From the NCBI GenBank assembly GCA_025603075.1, contig MU626438.1, positions 1 to 38,940 on the forward strand: a stretch of 38,940 bases of DNA, read 5' to 3'. Shown piece after piece: positions 22,901 to 32,297 of the stretch. The position numbers were made by a program, and so were the translations under genes. How positions within the stretch are numbered: the first letter of the stretch is position 1; each line of letters opens with the position of its first letter. The DNA is from Neoconidiobolus thromboides FSU 785. Taxonomy: Eukaryota; Entomophthoromycota; Entomophthoromycetes; Entomophthorales; Neoconidiobolaceae. The notes below the pieces were generated by a model. It did no database searches. It worked only from the letters and a program-made list of their open reading frames with translations, and was not told the DNA's origin.

Positions 22901-23265
22901 ATAATAATAATAGCTATAATAGTAATAGCTATAATAGTAATAGCTATAATAATAATTATAACAGTAATTATAATATCAGTACTAGCTCTATTGTACCACC
23001 CCCATTACCGAATAAACCATTAGACATGCCAAGTAATTATACATCGAATTTACCGCCACCTTTACCATCAAGGATACAAAGTCAGCCACCAATTCAACCT
23101 AATTTTGAAGGATTTTCATTTCCACAACCTAATGTACCAACAAATAGTAATAATACTTATCAACAACCAATTCCAGTAGTAAATAATAATAATTATAAAC
23201 CATTCCCTGCACCCGAAGAGAAAAAGAAAAAGAAAAAAAATCCGTTTAAATTCTTGGACTTTTAA
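19918..23265 (+). CDS. C2-domain protein with long Gln/Asn-rich tail and SH3-ligand motifs (Inn1/Fic1-like layout)
   Basis: Single exon, 1115 aa. Residues about 5-128 form a C2 domain (VVLEILAIQGRNLPNKDFF, KQDPFLTFHIG, RPEWNNRLRFE, GEVYLELTFY). The rest is low complexity and probably disordered. It includes three imperfect repeats of roughly 32-38 residues starting near 651, 689 and 721, an Asn/Ser/Tyr-rich block near 960-1020, two proline motifs IVPPPLPNKP and LPPPLPSR near 1026-1054, and a basic KKKKKKNPFKF terminus. Fungal Inn1/Fic1 couple an N-terminal C2 domain to PxxP motifs that bind SH3 proteins at the division site, so a cytokinesis role is the leading guess. The family assignment rests on architecture. 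This protein is much longer than Inn1. The Gln/Asn content is prion-like. Confidence 0.85.
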   Translation: MIKKNDIVVLEILAIQGRNLPNKDFFKKQDPFLTFHIGEQVHRTKVDKNGGTRPEWNNRLRFERLRDPVETIMKIKCFDDEWKRKEQFIGECAVDLGPVYKTGECDGWFKLYDRGNPAGEVYLELTFYTQNGIAKKYAQGVETLAMVPEVKTSPPSKPITGPQPINSPGNTVKANNIDSLNNQKTTLDDKNQTEVVDLEKVQPVNVVQTPSNIQDMSTPDIPNVNAISSVKVDETHSGQEEKIDNEKSSNSKPEGVVINQSSTVEGLTQSLQSININDQASSPNTSEDSNQHPNKIVSGITGNIGEIAAPLKANDFTPPSDNTGSIKNESKNHLNPSQPSEGNMINQYHNQAVDHHQQKLEEAKQTDVQIVNEPYIPAHISANVAAGIANAAASNAHFNQNEVTTTPSDIPQSSFQAQLKAQLEARKNKQNLQHVTNQDNVSTHPHLVENEVPSNDRINSSINNTENQISSPQVSQMYPINISPTTQVNHVTQAQNNPIYNPLQIHQNTHDIQLNSQKVNQEQFSQDHHAKLISNNAIVAETHSITSQEQNPALNENHAPSTVTSPQNQVYQNIVPVGQQVHTQNTVYNTDNSTSINQPSSSSHQAQTSAENIVTNQLQPSMDQQIQAIPDSLVQSTHISQTPLTHPINQNVTNNQSYPILSTAKPQQQAHIQAHVVSQTQDIVTQAQNVTSNQGHSILPTVEPHQQIYTQAHNVSPQTQNITSNQSQPISSTAVSQQQVHVQTHNIPPQPQSSISGSQNSSLYQNQVNQSSPPIDHYSQQNQGQVPYKPVQHQNSINNNELNYNQNTNIPHSLQISTNTTQVYANNSQSQPHLSSHPTTSVTQVNIHGQAQTVSQLNHSITGKPNMDSPIGSPYYTTPYYNSSSYQSPVYNNNETLTGGGVYNTGPIYPPAINYTEVQQQPLGFVFNQVYHPPPAMAYPPNKYSTNNTFAPQPPVSVSNYIPNSNTNTNNYTPNTNSYNNYNHNSNSYSSSHSHNNNSYNSNSYNSNSYNNNYNSNYNISTSSIVPPPLPNKPLDMPSNYTSNLPPPLPSRIQSQPPIQPNFEGFSFPQPNVPTNSNNTYQQPIPVVNNNNYKPFPAPEEKKKKKKNPFKFLDF
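21868..22170 (+). repeat. Triplicated coding repeat in the C2 protein
   Basis: Three imperfect units beginning N(V/I)T(S/N)NQ and containing a P/S-rich stretch then QQ..H.QAH. They encode residues about 651-751. Unit boundaries at 21868, 21982 and 22078. Confidence 0.7.
22798..22977 (+). repeat. Asn/Ser/Tyr microsatellite-like coding repeat
   Basis: Variants of AATAGTAATAGCTATAAT encode NSYNSNSYNSNSY-type sequence. The repeat stays in frame and is likely to vary in length between strains. Confidence 0.8.
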
Positions 23266-23933
23266 AAAGAGATTTTGCTAACATTATTACAATATATTCC
23301 TTACGTTTTTGATATTTTTAATAAACTGTTATTTTAATAATATTGTATTTTTTATTATAACTATATATAAAAATACAAGAATCAGATTAAAGAGAAAGTA
23401 AATTCATTTTAAAAATAATTTGCATCTGATAATATAAAACTATAAATAGGTGTAACTAAAGGAAGTCAATGGAACAATGTTAATTCATATTTACAGTTTA
23501 CTTTGAAAACTTAATAGCAGTAAATATGTTTTTGTGATATGAAAATTATATTATTATTTTTGTTTAAACAGTTTATGAACTTATTATAATTATGAATTAT
23601 AGTATAATTGGTCATTCAAAGTACAAATTATTTTGGAACTAATCATTCAAAGAAATAACTTGTTTAAGTCTAGATTCAAAAATCAAATGATTAAATAAAG
23701 ACAATTAAAGTAAAAGTAAGTTAAAATAATGTTACAATGTGATTATGTAATTTATTTAAATATTATATTTATTTTATTTAAAACAATTGTACTTTATATA
23801 GTTATATTTAGAATCAGTTGATTTCTTTTAGAGAATATGGTTTTAGAAATAAAGTCATAATAAACCGATACATAAATCAAGTATAAAGTATATAAATAAA
23901 CCAAATATTAGAACACTTTTGTAAAACACAATA
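23266..23933. other. Gene-free interval
   Basis: 668 bp, very AT-rich: 3' flank of the C2 gene and 5' flank of the second M28 gene. No repeat copy recognised. Confidence 0.5.
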
Positions 23934-24992
23934 ATGAAGTATTTGCTATTAATCTCTATTTTATTAAATTTAGTATTGTCAAACAATAATTTAAGATTAA
24001 TTAAATTAAATGAAAAAGAGGATGGGAAATGGTTAAATGAAGCCCAAATATTTGATTTAATTAAAAATAACATTAATTTTTTTGATATTACTGAACATCC
24101 ACATCCCATTTTGTATACCCCAAACCAACGTAGTAGTAAATTTTATTTTCCAACTAAAACACAGCACAATGTATTGTTAAATAATACTTTTGGTCTAATT
24201 AATCAGCAATTTATGCAAACTTTCTTATCTAATTACTCTTCCTTTCATAATCGTTATTATAAATCAAACCATGGTTTAGATGCTTCAGTTTATTTAAAGC
24301 AGCATATTTCTTTACTACCAAATAATAATAACCTTGTTTTAAATCATTTCAATCACAGTTGGCTTCAACCAAGTGTTATTGCAAAGCTACCTGCAACAAA
24401 CAACGATGAAATCATTGTTATTGGTGCTCATTTAGATTCAATTAACTCAAATAATCCAAGCAACGGTAAAGCCCCTGGTGCTGATGACGATGGAAGTGGT
24501 GTAACTACATTATTAGAGACATTAAGACTTGTTTTAAAAAGTAATTTAAAATTTCAACGTAACATTGAATTCCAATTTTATTCTGCAGAAGAAGTTGGGT
24601 TATTAGGTAGTCAAGACATTGCACAGGATTATAGTAAAAACAACAAAAAAGTAATTGCCATGTTACAATTGGATATGACAGGTTATAATGAAAAGAATAA
24701 AGTTCGAGTTATTAATGATTACACAAATGTGGAATTAACTCAATATTTAAAACTGATTATTCAAAATTATTCTACTTACCCTTGGTTTGATGATAAATGT
24801 GGCTATGCTTGTAGTGATCATGCTTCTTTCAATCGCACTAATTACCCTTCTTGCCGTGCAGCTGAAGATGTAAAAAACTTTCGATTACATACTGAAAACG
24901 ATACTACTCAGTTTCTCAATTATAATCATATGGCAGAATTTGTTAAAATTTCTTTAGGATTTATATTCGAATTAGCTAATCCTATTTTATAA
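23934..24992 (+). CDS. Secreted M28 zinc aminopeptidase, second copy
   Basis: Single exon, 352 aa, same family and layout as the gene at 14699. Signal peptide MKYLLLISILLNLVLS. Metal and catalytic residues are all present: His166 (GAHLDSIN), Asp184 (PGADDDGSG), Glu219 and Glu220 (AEEVGLLGS), Asp247 (QLDMTG) and His319 (LHTENDT). CGYACSDHASF holds the conserved cysteine pair. By eye the two copies share a little under half of their residues, so the duplication is old or the copies evolve fast. Expected to act outside the cell on peptide N-termini. The next gene downstream is an AAAP carrier on the same strand. Confidence 0.95.
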   Translation: MKYLLLISILLNLVLSNNNLRLIKLNEKEDGKWLNEAQIFDLIKNNINFFDITEHPHPILYTPNQRSSKFYFPTKTQHNVLLNNTFGLINQQFMQTFLSNYSSFHNRYYKSNHGLDASVYLKQHISLLPNNNNLVLNHFNHSWLQPSVIAKLPATNNDEIIVIGAHLDSINSNNPSNGKAPGADDDGSGVTTLLETLRLVLKSNLKFQRNIEFQFYSAEEVGLLGSQDIAQDYSKNNKKVIAMLQLDMTGYNEKNKVRVINDYTNVELTQYLKLIIQNYSTYPWFDDKCGYACSDHASFNRTNYPSCRAAEDVKNFRLHTENDTTQFLNYNHMAEFVKISLGFIFELANPIL

Positions 24993-25269
24993 TTTTAATA
25001 AAAATTATATCAAATTTATTATTATGGTTCATTATTCTATAATTTTGATTAGATAATATTTTCATTATTTTAACTTCTTTTCTAAATAGAATTTGATATT
25101 TATTATTAAATAGTAGAATAATTAATTTTGTATTTTAAAACTTTAATATAGTATTACTGGATTATAACATTACAATAAATACAAATACTTTTTCTTTACA
25201 AAAGGGCTTATATATTCAACTTTAATAAACTAAACGATCAAACTAATTGAAGATAATATTAATAGAAAA

Positions 25270-25368
25270 TGAAGATGTTTTTTAGTTTTATTACTTTTTC
25301 CATCTTTTAAGCGCTATTTGAGTGGAAAAATTGTTAGTAAAATTCTTAAATACAAAAATACATTCCCA
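25270..25368 (+). mobile_element. MITE copy 8
   Basis: TGAAGATGTTTTTTAG start, full TTTTTCCATCTTTTAAGC/TGGAAAAA arms and CATTCCCA end. Flanking TA is not preserved at both sides. Confidence 0.85.
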
Positions 25369-26214
25369 AATAATACTTGAATAATTCTAAATAAGGTAAA
25401 TTTTGAATTTATAACAATGGATCTTAGCGATAAAATAAATAGGTATTATTTTTATAATGCTTTGATATGCAACATTTTGTATATTATAAAGCAAATAATT
25501 ATTATTTAAATATAGTAATAAAATCATTTTAAGTTATATTTTAGCAAGTTGAGAATAAACAAACATGAATCATAATGATTATTTGTAATAAAACTATTAT
25601 GAGTAAATTTGAGCTCAAGGCTTAACTTTTTTCCAATTTAATATTTATTGCAAAAAAAGTAAATTAAGCACAAATACCAAGAAAGTGAAGGTGACTGACT
25701 CTTCTTTGTTGAATAAAGCAGGGTTTTTATTAATATTTTAAACTACTTTAAATATATATAAATTAATAAAAAAAAAGTATATTTTTTTTGATTTTTGACT
25801 TAGTCTTTGAAATTTCACGAGTCAAAACCTCAAATTTATAAAAAAATATTTCAGCTTTTAACTTGCCTTTAAACTCACCGATTTTATAAAAAATAAGCCA
25901 ATAATCTCAATAGCTTTATGTGTATGTAATATATTCTAGTTTAATCAAATAGATCACAAAAAAAGGGTCTAAATTATTTATTTACTAAAACCAAATTTAA
26001 TTAAAATAATACCTATTTAAAATCCCTATTATCATTACACTATGAAATCAATACCCGCTTAATATATCGTTTAAAGTTAATAGAAATGCGATGTTTTTAA
26101 AAAATAATAGATATGACCTAACTTCTTATCTTAAGAATAAATTATGAGTTACTAGTTACTAGTATTTAAACAAAGGTAATACTCATCTAATTTTATTTTT
26201 TAAACTTTTATAAA
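25369..26214. other. Gene-free interval
   Basis: 846 bp of AT-rich sequence upstream of AAAP gene B. Nothing recognised beyond long A and T runs. Confidence 0.5.
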
Positions 26215-27527
26215 ATGGATAAAGATAAATTTGATATTGAAATACCAAACGTAGAAAGCAAAGAAAAGGGAAGCAGTTTTGGTGCCTATTTTAATATTGT
26301 GTGTGCTGTAGCTGGTACTGGTACTTTGGGTTTACCATATGCTATTAAAATTGGTGGTTGGTTAAGTATGCTAATTTTTTTACTGGTTGGGGTCCTTGCC
26401 ATTTACACCTCAAAATTATTAATTGAATGTCTTTATTATAAACCGTAAGTAATTCTATTTCAGTTTTTAGTGCTATACTAATTATACTTATTAGGGGGCA
26501 TAGGTTAGATCATTTCGCTGACATAGGAGAAGTATCTTTCGGAAAATTTGGCAAATACTTCATATTATTATTTAACTCTTTGATATTACTTTTATGCTCT
26601 TCCATCTATATTCTACTTACTGGTATTAATGTACGTACACTGGTTACACAATTTTACGGGGAGCAAGTTTTGTCTGACCAATTGTATATATTAATATGTG
26701 GAATAGGAATTATAATTCCCTGTATATTCTGCAAAACATTAAAAGAAGTCGCGCTATTAGCCTTATTTGGGACATTAGCAACTGTTGTCTTAGTTATTTG
26801 CGTAATTATTTTAGGTGGTATACAATATTCTCATCCTGATTTTACCCCATCTGAGCATACTTTATTTGATTTATCTGGGTTTCCAATAGCTTTAGTAACG
26901 ATTACTTTTTCATATGGTGGTAATGTTGTGTATCCACAAGTTGAGGCTACTATGCGCAATCCAAAAGCATGGAATAAAGTGATGGTCTTATCAGTATTAA
27001 CGATTACTTTGTTATACTCCCTTATTTCAGGTATAAGCTACTTTTATTACGGAAATTTGGTTACTTCCCCTATCTTGGACTCATTGCCTCCAGTAGCTGG
27101 TACTCAAGTATGTTATATAATGATAACTATACATGTCATATTAGCCACCCCAATCTACATGTGTACTTTTTGCTATGAACAAGAAATGGCATTAAAAATC
27201 GATACAAAGCATATGAGCAAAAAGAAGGAATTAGTTTATAGGACTATTTTACGTAGTTTTGTAGGAACTATACTGATCTTAATTGCTATGTATATACCCT
27301 TTTTTGAGGACCTCACTGCTTTAGTAGGCTCAATTACTGATTGTGTTATTATCTATCTTGTGCCTTTGGCATGCCACTATAAATTATTTGGCTGGCGCGG
27401 TAGAAAATGGTATGAATATATATTAAGTGTATTAACTGTAATAGTTGGTCTAACTGGGTTAATACTTGGTACTAAAGATGCTGTGTTAAATTTGATTGAT
27501 GATTTTCAAGGCATAAAAAATAAATAA
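26215..27527 (+). CDS. AAAP-family amino acid transporter B (2 exons)
   Basis: Exons 26215-26444 and 26495-27527, intron 50 nt with donor GTAAGT; 420 aa. Same family as A and C, with FNIVCAVAGTGTLGLPYA in helix 1, IPCIFCKTLKEVALLA and FSYGGNVVYPQVEATMRNP. The N-terminus is the shortest of the three. The splice after LLIECLYYKP rejoins as PGHRLDHFADIGE. The stop is 36 bp from the stop of the convergent paralogue C, so the pair forms a tail-to-tail arrangement. It lies 1.2 kb downstream of the second secreted M28 aminopeptidase. Substrates unknown; proton-coupled uptake or vacuolar transport is expected from the family. Confidence 0.93.
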
Positions 27528-27563
27528 AGATAAAGTTAACTACTGTTTATTATTAATTATTAT

Positions 27564-28898
27564 CTATTTGTTTCCTTGAAAAGCTTTTATAAGGTTCGAA
27601 ACCGCATCAATTGACCCTAATACTAACCCTAAAGCTCCTACAATAATACATAGTGGCGCCAGGATATAGTCATAGAATGGTCGTTTTTTAAACCCAAACA
27701 GTTTAAAATGACATATAACTGGAATTAAAAATATAATTAAGCAATTAGACACTGCACCAATTAAAGCCATGAGATCATTGAAATATGGGACATACATTGC
27801 TATAACTGTTAAGATAATACCAAAAAAGGAGCGCAAAAGGACACGATATACAAATTCTTTTTTAGGAGACATAAATTCAGTATCAATTTTTAGCCACCTT
27901 TCTTGCTCTAAGCAAAATGAACACAAATAAATAGGAGATGCTAAAATTACATGAATCGTAATAAGAATAGAAGCTACTAATGCACCAGGGCCTTTTTGTA
28001 AAGAATCGAGCACTGGAGACTTTACATTTTCACCATAAAAGACATATCCAGAAACAGCGACCACAATATACATACATGTTATTGATAAAATGGCCAATCC
28101 CATAACTTTATTCCATGCTTTTGGATTACGCATAGTAGCCTCTACATGGGGATATACAACATTACCGCCGTATGAAAAAGCAATAGTAGCAAGAGCGATT
28201 GGTAATCCTGACCAATTTACAACTTGTAAATCAGGTCTTACATAGTTTGGATCATAATACTGCATAGCGCCTAAAATAACTACACATAGTACCACTACTA
28301 ATGTTGCTACTGCACCGAATGCTGCTAATATCGCGATTTCCTTTAAAGTTTTTAAGCATGCGGTGGGGATAATAATGATAACTCCACTTATCAATATCCA
28401 TAATTTCAAAGAAATAAGCTCATCGCCATAGTAGTTTACCAAAAATGAATGTAAGTTTAAACCAGTAAGTAATATATAAATACAGGTACTTGATAATGAA
28501 ATTATGTAATGGAATATTTTAACGAAATATCTCCCGAATTTCCCAAAAGCAGCTTCACCAATATCTGGGTATTCTTCAAGCCTTATACCACTAATAAAAA
28601 TATTAGTAGACAGTTTCAAATGTTAAAATTTTACTCACGGTTTGCAGTATAGACATTCAATTAATAATTTTGAAGTATAAACAGCGAGACATGCAGCTAT
28701 TACAAATAAAACTAATGTAATGTGGCCACCTAACGACATAGCATATGGTAATCCTAAAGTACCAGTACCAGCGACAACACACACAATATTAAAATAGGCC
28801 CCATAGCTAGACCCGGTGCCTTTGCGAGGAACTTTGCTATCGTTATTATCGTGGGCATTTGAAAACTTTTCTACAAATTCATCGCCGCTTGCACCCAT
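27564..28898 (-). CDS. AAAP-family amino acid transporter C (2 exons)
   Basis: Exons 28898-28639 and 28590-27564, intron 48 nt with donor GTGAGT; 428 aa. FNIVCVVAGTGTLGLPYA, IPTACLKTLKEIAILA and FSYGGNVVYPHVEATMRNP show the Aa_trans family. By eye it is closer to A than to B across GIRLEEYPDIGEAAFGKFG and the C-terminal helices, although it is physically next to B. The intron lies at the same codon and phase as in A and B. The start is ATG 28898 (MGASGDEF), with a polar N-terminal tail of about 35 residues before helix 1. Confidence 0.93.
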
Positions 28899-29697
28899 TT
28901 CCCTTTATTAAGTAATTAAATTTGTTGAAATATAAAATGTTTACTTAATCACTCAAGCTATTTATACTATTCTTATTTAATTATTTTCTAACCACTAATC
29001 TACTTTATTTCTAAAAAAATCTCGGTGTACTCTGAATTCAATCTAATCTATCAATTAACATTACATTTATAGTAATTATCTTATTTCTATAAAGAATATT
29101 CGTAATGCAGGCATAAAAAGATCCCAATTTTGAAGCTAAATAAGCCAATTAATCCACACTAGTATACCCTATAAGTTAATTTTATTGGAAAAATTGGAAT
29201 TATTCGAATGACAGGAATTTTAGCTATTTAAATAAGTCAAAACCACAATTCATTAAGATAAATATTAGTTTATTATAAAACATTAGTCACGTTTATAATA
29301 TTCTTTGGCTTAATATTTGAATACTATATTGGGCTTTATTATAGACTCCTGTAGTTTTTCAGATTAGAGAAAGATAGTCAGCTTACTCATTGTGATGGTT
29401 ACTTTTAATCAATCAGTTGTTATTTTCTTGTGATGCTTACATATTTTTAACCTTTCACGATTATAGAAAGAAAAAAATCTAAACAAAATATATAGGTAGG
29501 TAGTTTTATAGTGGAGTTCTTTATTTGTTACAATCGTATTCTTATTTGGCTTTAAGAATCGCATAACTTCAGTATAAAACTACTCATCTATATTAGATAT
29601 TTCTCCTGTTGCATTAAGGTACCTTTACCTTAAGTTTGTCCAAAATAAACTACAGAAACTTTTAAAAAAACCCCCACTATATTTGAATTAAAATATA
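28899..29697. other. Gene-free interval
   Basis: About 800 bp of AT-rich sequence upstream of AAAP gene C. No gene or repeat recognised. Confidence 0.5.
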
Positions 29698-29796
29698 CAG
29701 GGATGTATTTTTGTATTTAAAAGTTTTATCAATAATTTTTCTACTCAAATAGCGCTTAAAAAATGGAAAAAGTATGAAACCAAAAAAACATCACCA
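29698..29796 (-). mobile_element. MITE copy 9
   Basis: Starts CAGGGATGTATTTTTGTATT after TA. Inner arms intact, end CATCACCA. Confidence 0.85.
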
Positions 29797-30084
29797 TGTG
29801 TATTTCAAAGCTTTAAGCTAATTAAATCGCAAATGTTTTAAATTTATAAATGGTTTATTTAACTTTTATAAATGATGTCATAATAAAAATTTAAAAAACA
29901 AATTAAAAAACTTAAATTAAAAAATAAGACTTTTATTTTTAATAAAAAAACTCTTTCATATATAAGATATAAACTTTAAATTTTTAAATTTATGTTTTAA
30001 AATAATAATAAAAATTGGTTTTTAAAAATTTATAAAAATTTAATGAAATAAGCGTATAATTTAATTTAGATATAATAATAAATA

Positions 30085-30183
30085 TGGGGATTTTTTTTTG
30101 ATTCATTACTTTTTCTATCTTTTAAACGCTATTTAAGTGGGAAGATTATTAGTAAAATTGTTAAATGAAAAAATACATCCCTA
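30085..30183 (+). mobile_element. MITE copy 10
   Basis: TA-flanked on both sides. Start TGGGGATTTTTTTTTG, end ACATCCCTA. Confidence 0.88.
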
Positions 30184-30387
30184 TATATCTATTATAGTAA
30201 TACAATCCAAATTTGTTATAAATATAAAAGCTATCGTTTTTAAAATCATTATATTTTAATTAAAAACACTGAAATAATATTACTTATACAACTTAATTTA
30301 AATAAAAAAGTTTTAGAATTAACTCGAACTTTCAATAGTTCTAAATAATTTAACAAAGCAATACAAACTACAAAAGCTAACTTTGTA

Positions 30388-30488
30388 TGGGGATGTACTT
30401 TTGTATTTGAGAATTTTACTAATAACTTTTCCACTTAAATAGCGCTTAAAAAATGGAAAAAATAATGAAACTAATAAAAACATCACCA
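30388..30488 (-). mobile_element. MITE copy 11, left arm of an inverted pair
   Basis: TA-flanked, start TGGGGATGTACTTTTGTATT, end CATCACCA. Its first 77 bases are the exact reverse complement of the last 77 bases of copy 12. Confidence 0.92.
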
Positions 30489-30490
30489 TA

Positions 30491-30589
30491 TGGGAAGTTT
30501 TTTTGACTTCACTATTTTTTCCATTTTTTAAGCGCTATTTAAGTGGAAAAGTTATTAGTAAAATTCTCAAATACAAAAGTACATCCCCA
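30491..30589 (+). mobile_element. MITE copy 12, right arm of an inverted pair
   Basis: Shares the TA at 30489-30490 with copy 11 and has its own TA at 30590-30591. It carries the same private variants (GTACTTTT, TTGAGAATT in reverse complement) as copy 11. The inverted pair explains the identical short open frames that run outward on both strands. Confidence 0.92.
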
Positions 30590-30610
30590 TATAAATATTT
30601 GTATAATATA

Positions 30611-30710
30611 TGAGGATGTTTTTTTGGCTTCATTGCCTTTTCTATCTTTTAAGCATTATTCGAGTGGAAAAATTGTTAATAAAATTCTTAAATACAAAAA
30701 TGCATACCCA
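30611..30710 (+). mobile_element. MITE copy 13
   Basis: Third copy within 325 bp. TA-flanked, start TGAGGATGTTTTTTTGG, end CATACCCA. Confidence 0.88.
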
Positions 30711-30712
30711 TA

Positions 30713-31172
30713 TACCAGATTTATAAGCGCTTTCATATGTATTTATTTGAAGAGAAAATAGTTAAACAAGCTTAAATAAAAAGTAAAAATTAAAATTTTT
30801 CACTATGACTTAAGTTAATTCGCAGCTTTATTGAAGCTACTACTGGATGTATTGTTTGGCACGGCTATTATTTAAATATTTAGAATGTGATGTAAAAGGA
30901 GATTTTAGTGTAAATTTAACATCAAATAACTTTTAATACTTCTGAAATATGTCTAATGATCAGTATTTATTTATGTGGGGCTTTTTTTGAAGCTAAAAAA
31001 TCCTTTTATCATCATCCTGCTGTTTTTTAAAATTGCTTTATTTTTTGCGTTTTTGTTGTTCAATCTATTAATCTTGAAAAAACATAAATTCGGCGAAAAA
31101 TTAAAATAGAAAATGACAATGTAAATATATAAAATAAGTCTATAGATAATATTTATTATAAGTGATAAGAGA
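30713..31172. other. Gene-free interval
   Basis: 460 bp between the MITE cluster and the 3' end of the first secreted-protein gene. Nothing recognised. Confidence 0.5.
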
Positions 31173-32297
31173 CTACATTAATTTTTTGATAGAAGCGGCA
31201 ATATCACCGAAATTATCTTTGATAAATCCTTTCGCAAGGTCACGACTTTCCTTTAAAACTTGTTTACGGACACCACTAAGGATAACTAATTTTTCATCAT
31301 ATTTAGCACCTTTGTATTCATTTAAGATCGCTTCATCTGCAGTAGGACCTAAAATAGCATTAGTAGTAGCAGCCAAAACTAAGCCTGCATATGGAATGGC
31401 ACTAATTCCAGAAGTTACGGCTGTTCTCATATATTTTAAAGCTTTGTTACTATAAGCCATTTTAGACGCATTAATCAAAGGTAAATTTTCAAGACATGAG
31501 GCTAAAGTAGCTGCTTCATTTGACCATTTACTTGATCCACAAAAATAACCACGATCTTTTTCATAACTCGTACCCCAATAACCACAAGAAGATTTAGTTT
31601 CCGAATTTGGTATTAATCTGAAACAATTGCTAAAATCGTGTGGCATGGCAGCAGTTTGCAGTACGTCATTAGCCAATAGGCAAATCTTATCAATACCTAA
31701 TGCATGGTCATCAGATTGAATTGTTTGTGCGTCTTTATTATATAACTTAGTATTGTTTAAGATTTTAGTGACTATACTTTCAGTCATCTTAATTTGAAAT
31801 ACTTGACGATAGTTACGATCATCTGGATGTAGATTATCCATTGGTACAATAATGGATCTTAAGCCTTGTCTTAAATCCACAGACACATAGTTTAAATTAC
31901 CAATATTAGGTGCTACATATAAGTAATCTCTGGCTTTTTCAGTAGACGAAATTTCCATAGTTTCTAAATTATTCATATCTGCAATGGAATCAGTAGTCTT
32001 GACTCGAAAATTATCAGTACAATATTGACGACAGGTTAAACAACAGGATTCAGTATCACGAAGACAAGTTTTTCCTTGATACCAGCTTCTTGATTCATCA
32101 AAAGTATCTTTTCCTGCTATTGGTACCCAATGGTGTAGCGGTTGACAGTTACGTTGATATTTTGGTGATATATCAACTTCAAACCATACCATACCATTCT
32201 TAAGCTTATAGCATTTCTTATCCAAATAAGCAAGCCCAAGCGGGTTTTGACATAAAGTTGAAACAATAAAAAAGAAGAGAGGTAAAGCTAAAAGCAT
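31173..32297 (-). CDS. Secreted cysteine-rich protein of unknown family, copy 1
   Basis: Single exon, 374 aa. A signal peptide (MLLALPLFFFIVSTLC, cleavage likely just after) is followed by a cysteine-rich N-terminal half with KKCYK, RNCQPLHHW and CCLTCRQYC. The middle region has DLRQGLRSIIVPM and FQIKMTESIV; then come SCGYWGT and YFCGSSKWSN. Near the C-terminus is a hydrophobic Gly/Ala stretch (ISAIPYAGLVLAATTNAIL) that could be a buried helix or a membrane-interacting segment. All cysteines are kept in the paralogue at 35242, which suggests structural disulfides and selection to stay functional. I do not recognise the family, so no function is assigned. The gene has a TATA-like element 39 bp upstream of the ATG. 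Confidence 0.88.
   Translation of the reverse strand: MLLALPLFFFIVSTLCQNPLGLAYLDKKCYKLKNGMVWFEVDISPKYQRNCQPLHHWVPIAGKDTFDESRSWYQGKTCLRDTESCCLTCRQYCTDNFRVKTTDSIADMNNLETMEISSTEKARDYLYVAPNIGNLNYVSVDLRQGLRSIIVPMDNLHPDDRNYRQVFQIKMTESIVTKILNNTKLYNKDAQTIQSDDHALGIDKICLLANDVLQTAAMPHDFSNCFRLIPNSETKSSCGYWGTSYEKDRGYFCGSSKWSNEAATLASCLENLPLINASKMAYSNKALKYMRTAVTSGISAIPYAGLVLAATTNAILGPTADEAILNEYKGAKYDEKLVILSGVRKQVLKESRDLAKGFIKDNFGDIAASIKKLM

Noticed and set aside
30388-30710. Regularly spaced repeats at ~103-bp intervals suggesting a CRISPR-like or tandem array
   Set aside because: Units are whole MITEs in mixed orientation with TA junctions and no unique spacers, in a eukaryotic sequence.
30249-30761. Two ORFs on opposite strands with the same start MEKLLVKFSNTKVHPH
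   Set aside because: Both are read-through of the inverted MITE pair. The identity reflects the palindrome, not a duplicated gene.
31162-31455. Antisense ORF over the 3' end of secreted-protein copy 1, with a similar one at 35192-35524
   Set aside because: Both are shadows of the paralogous genes. Their similarity follows from the sense strand.
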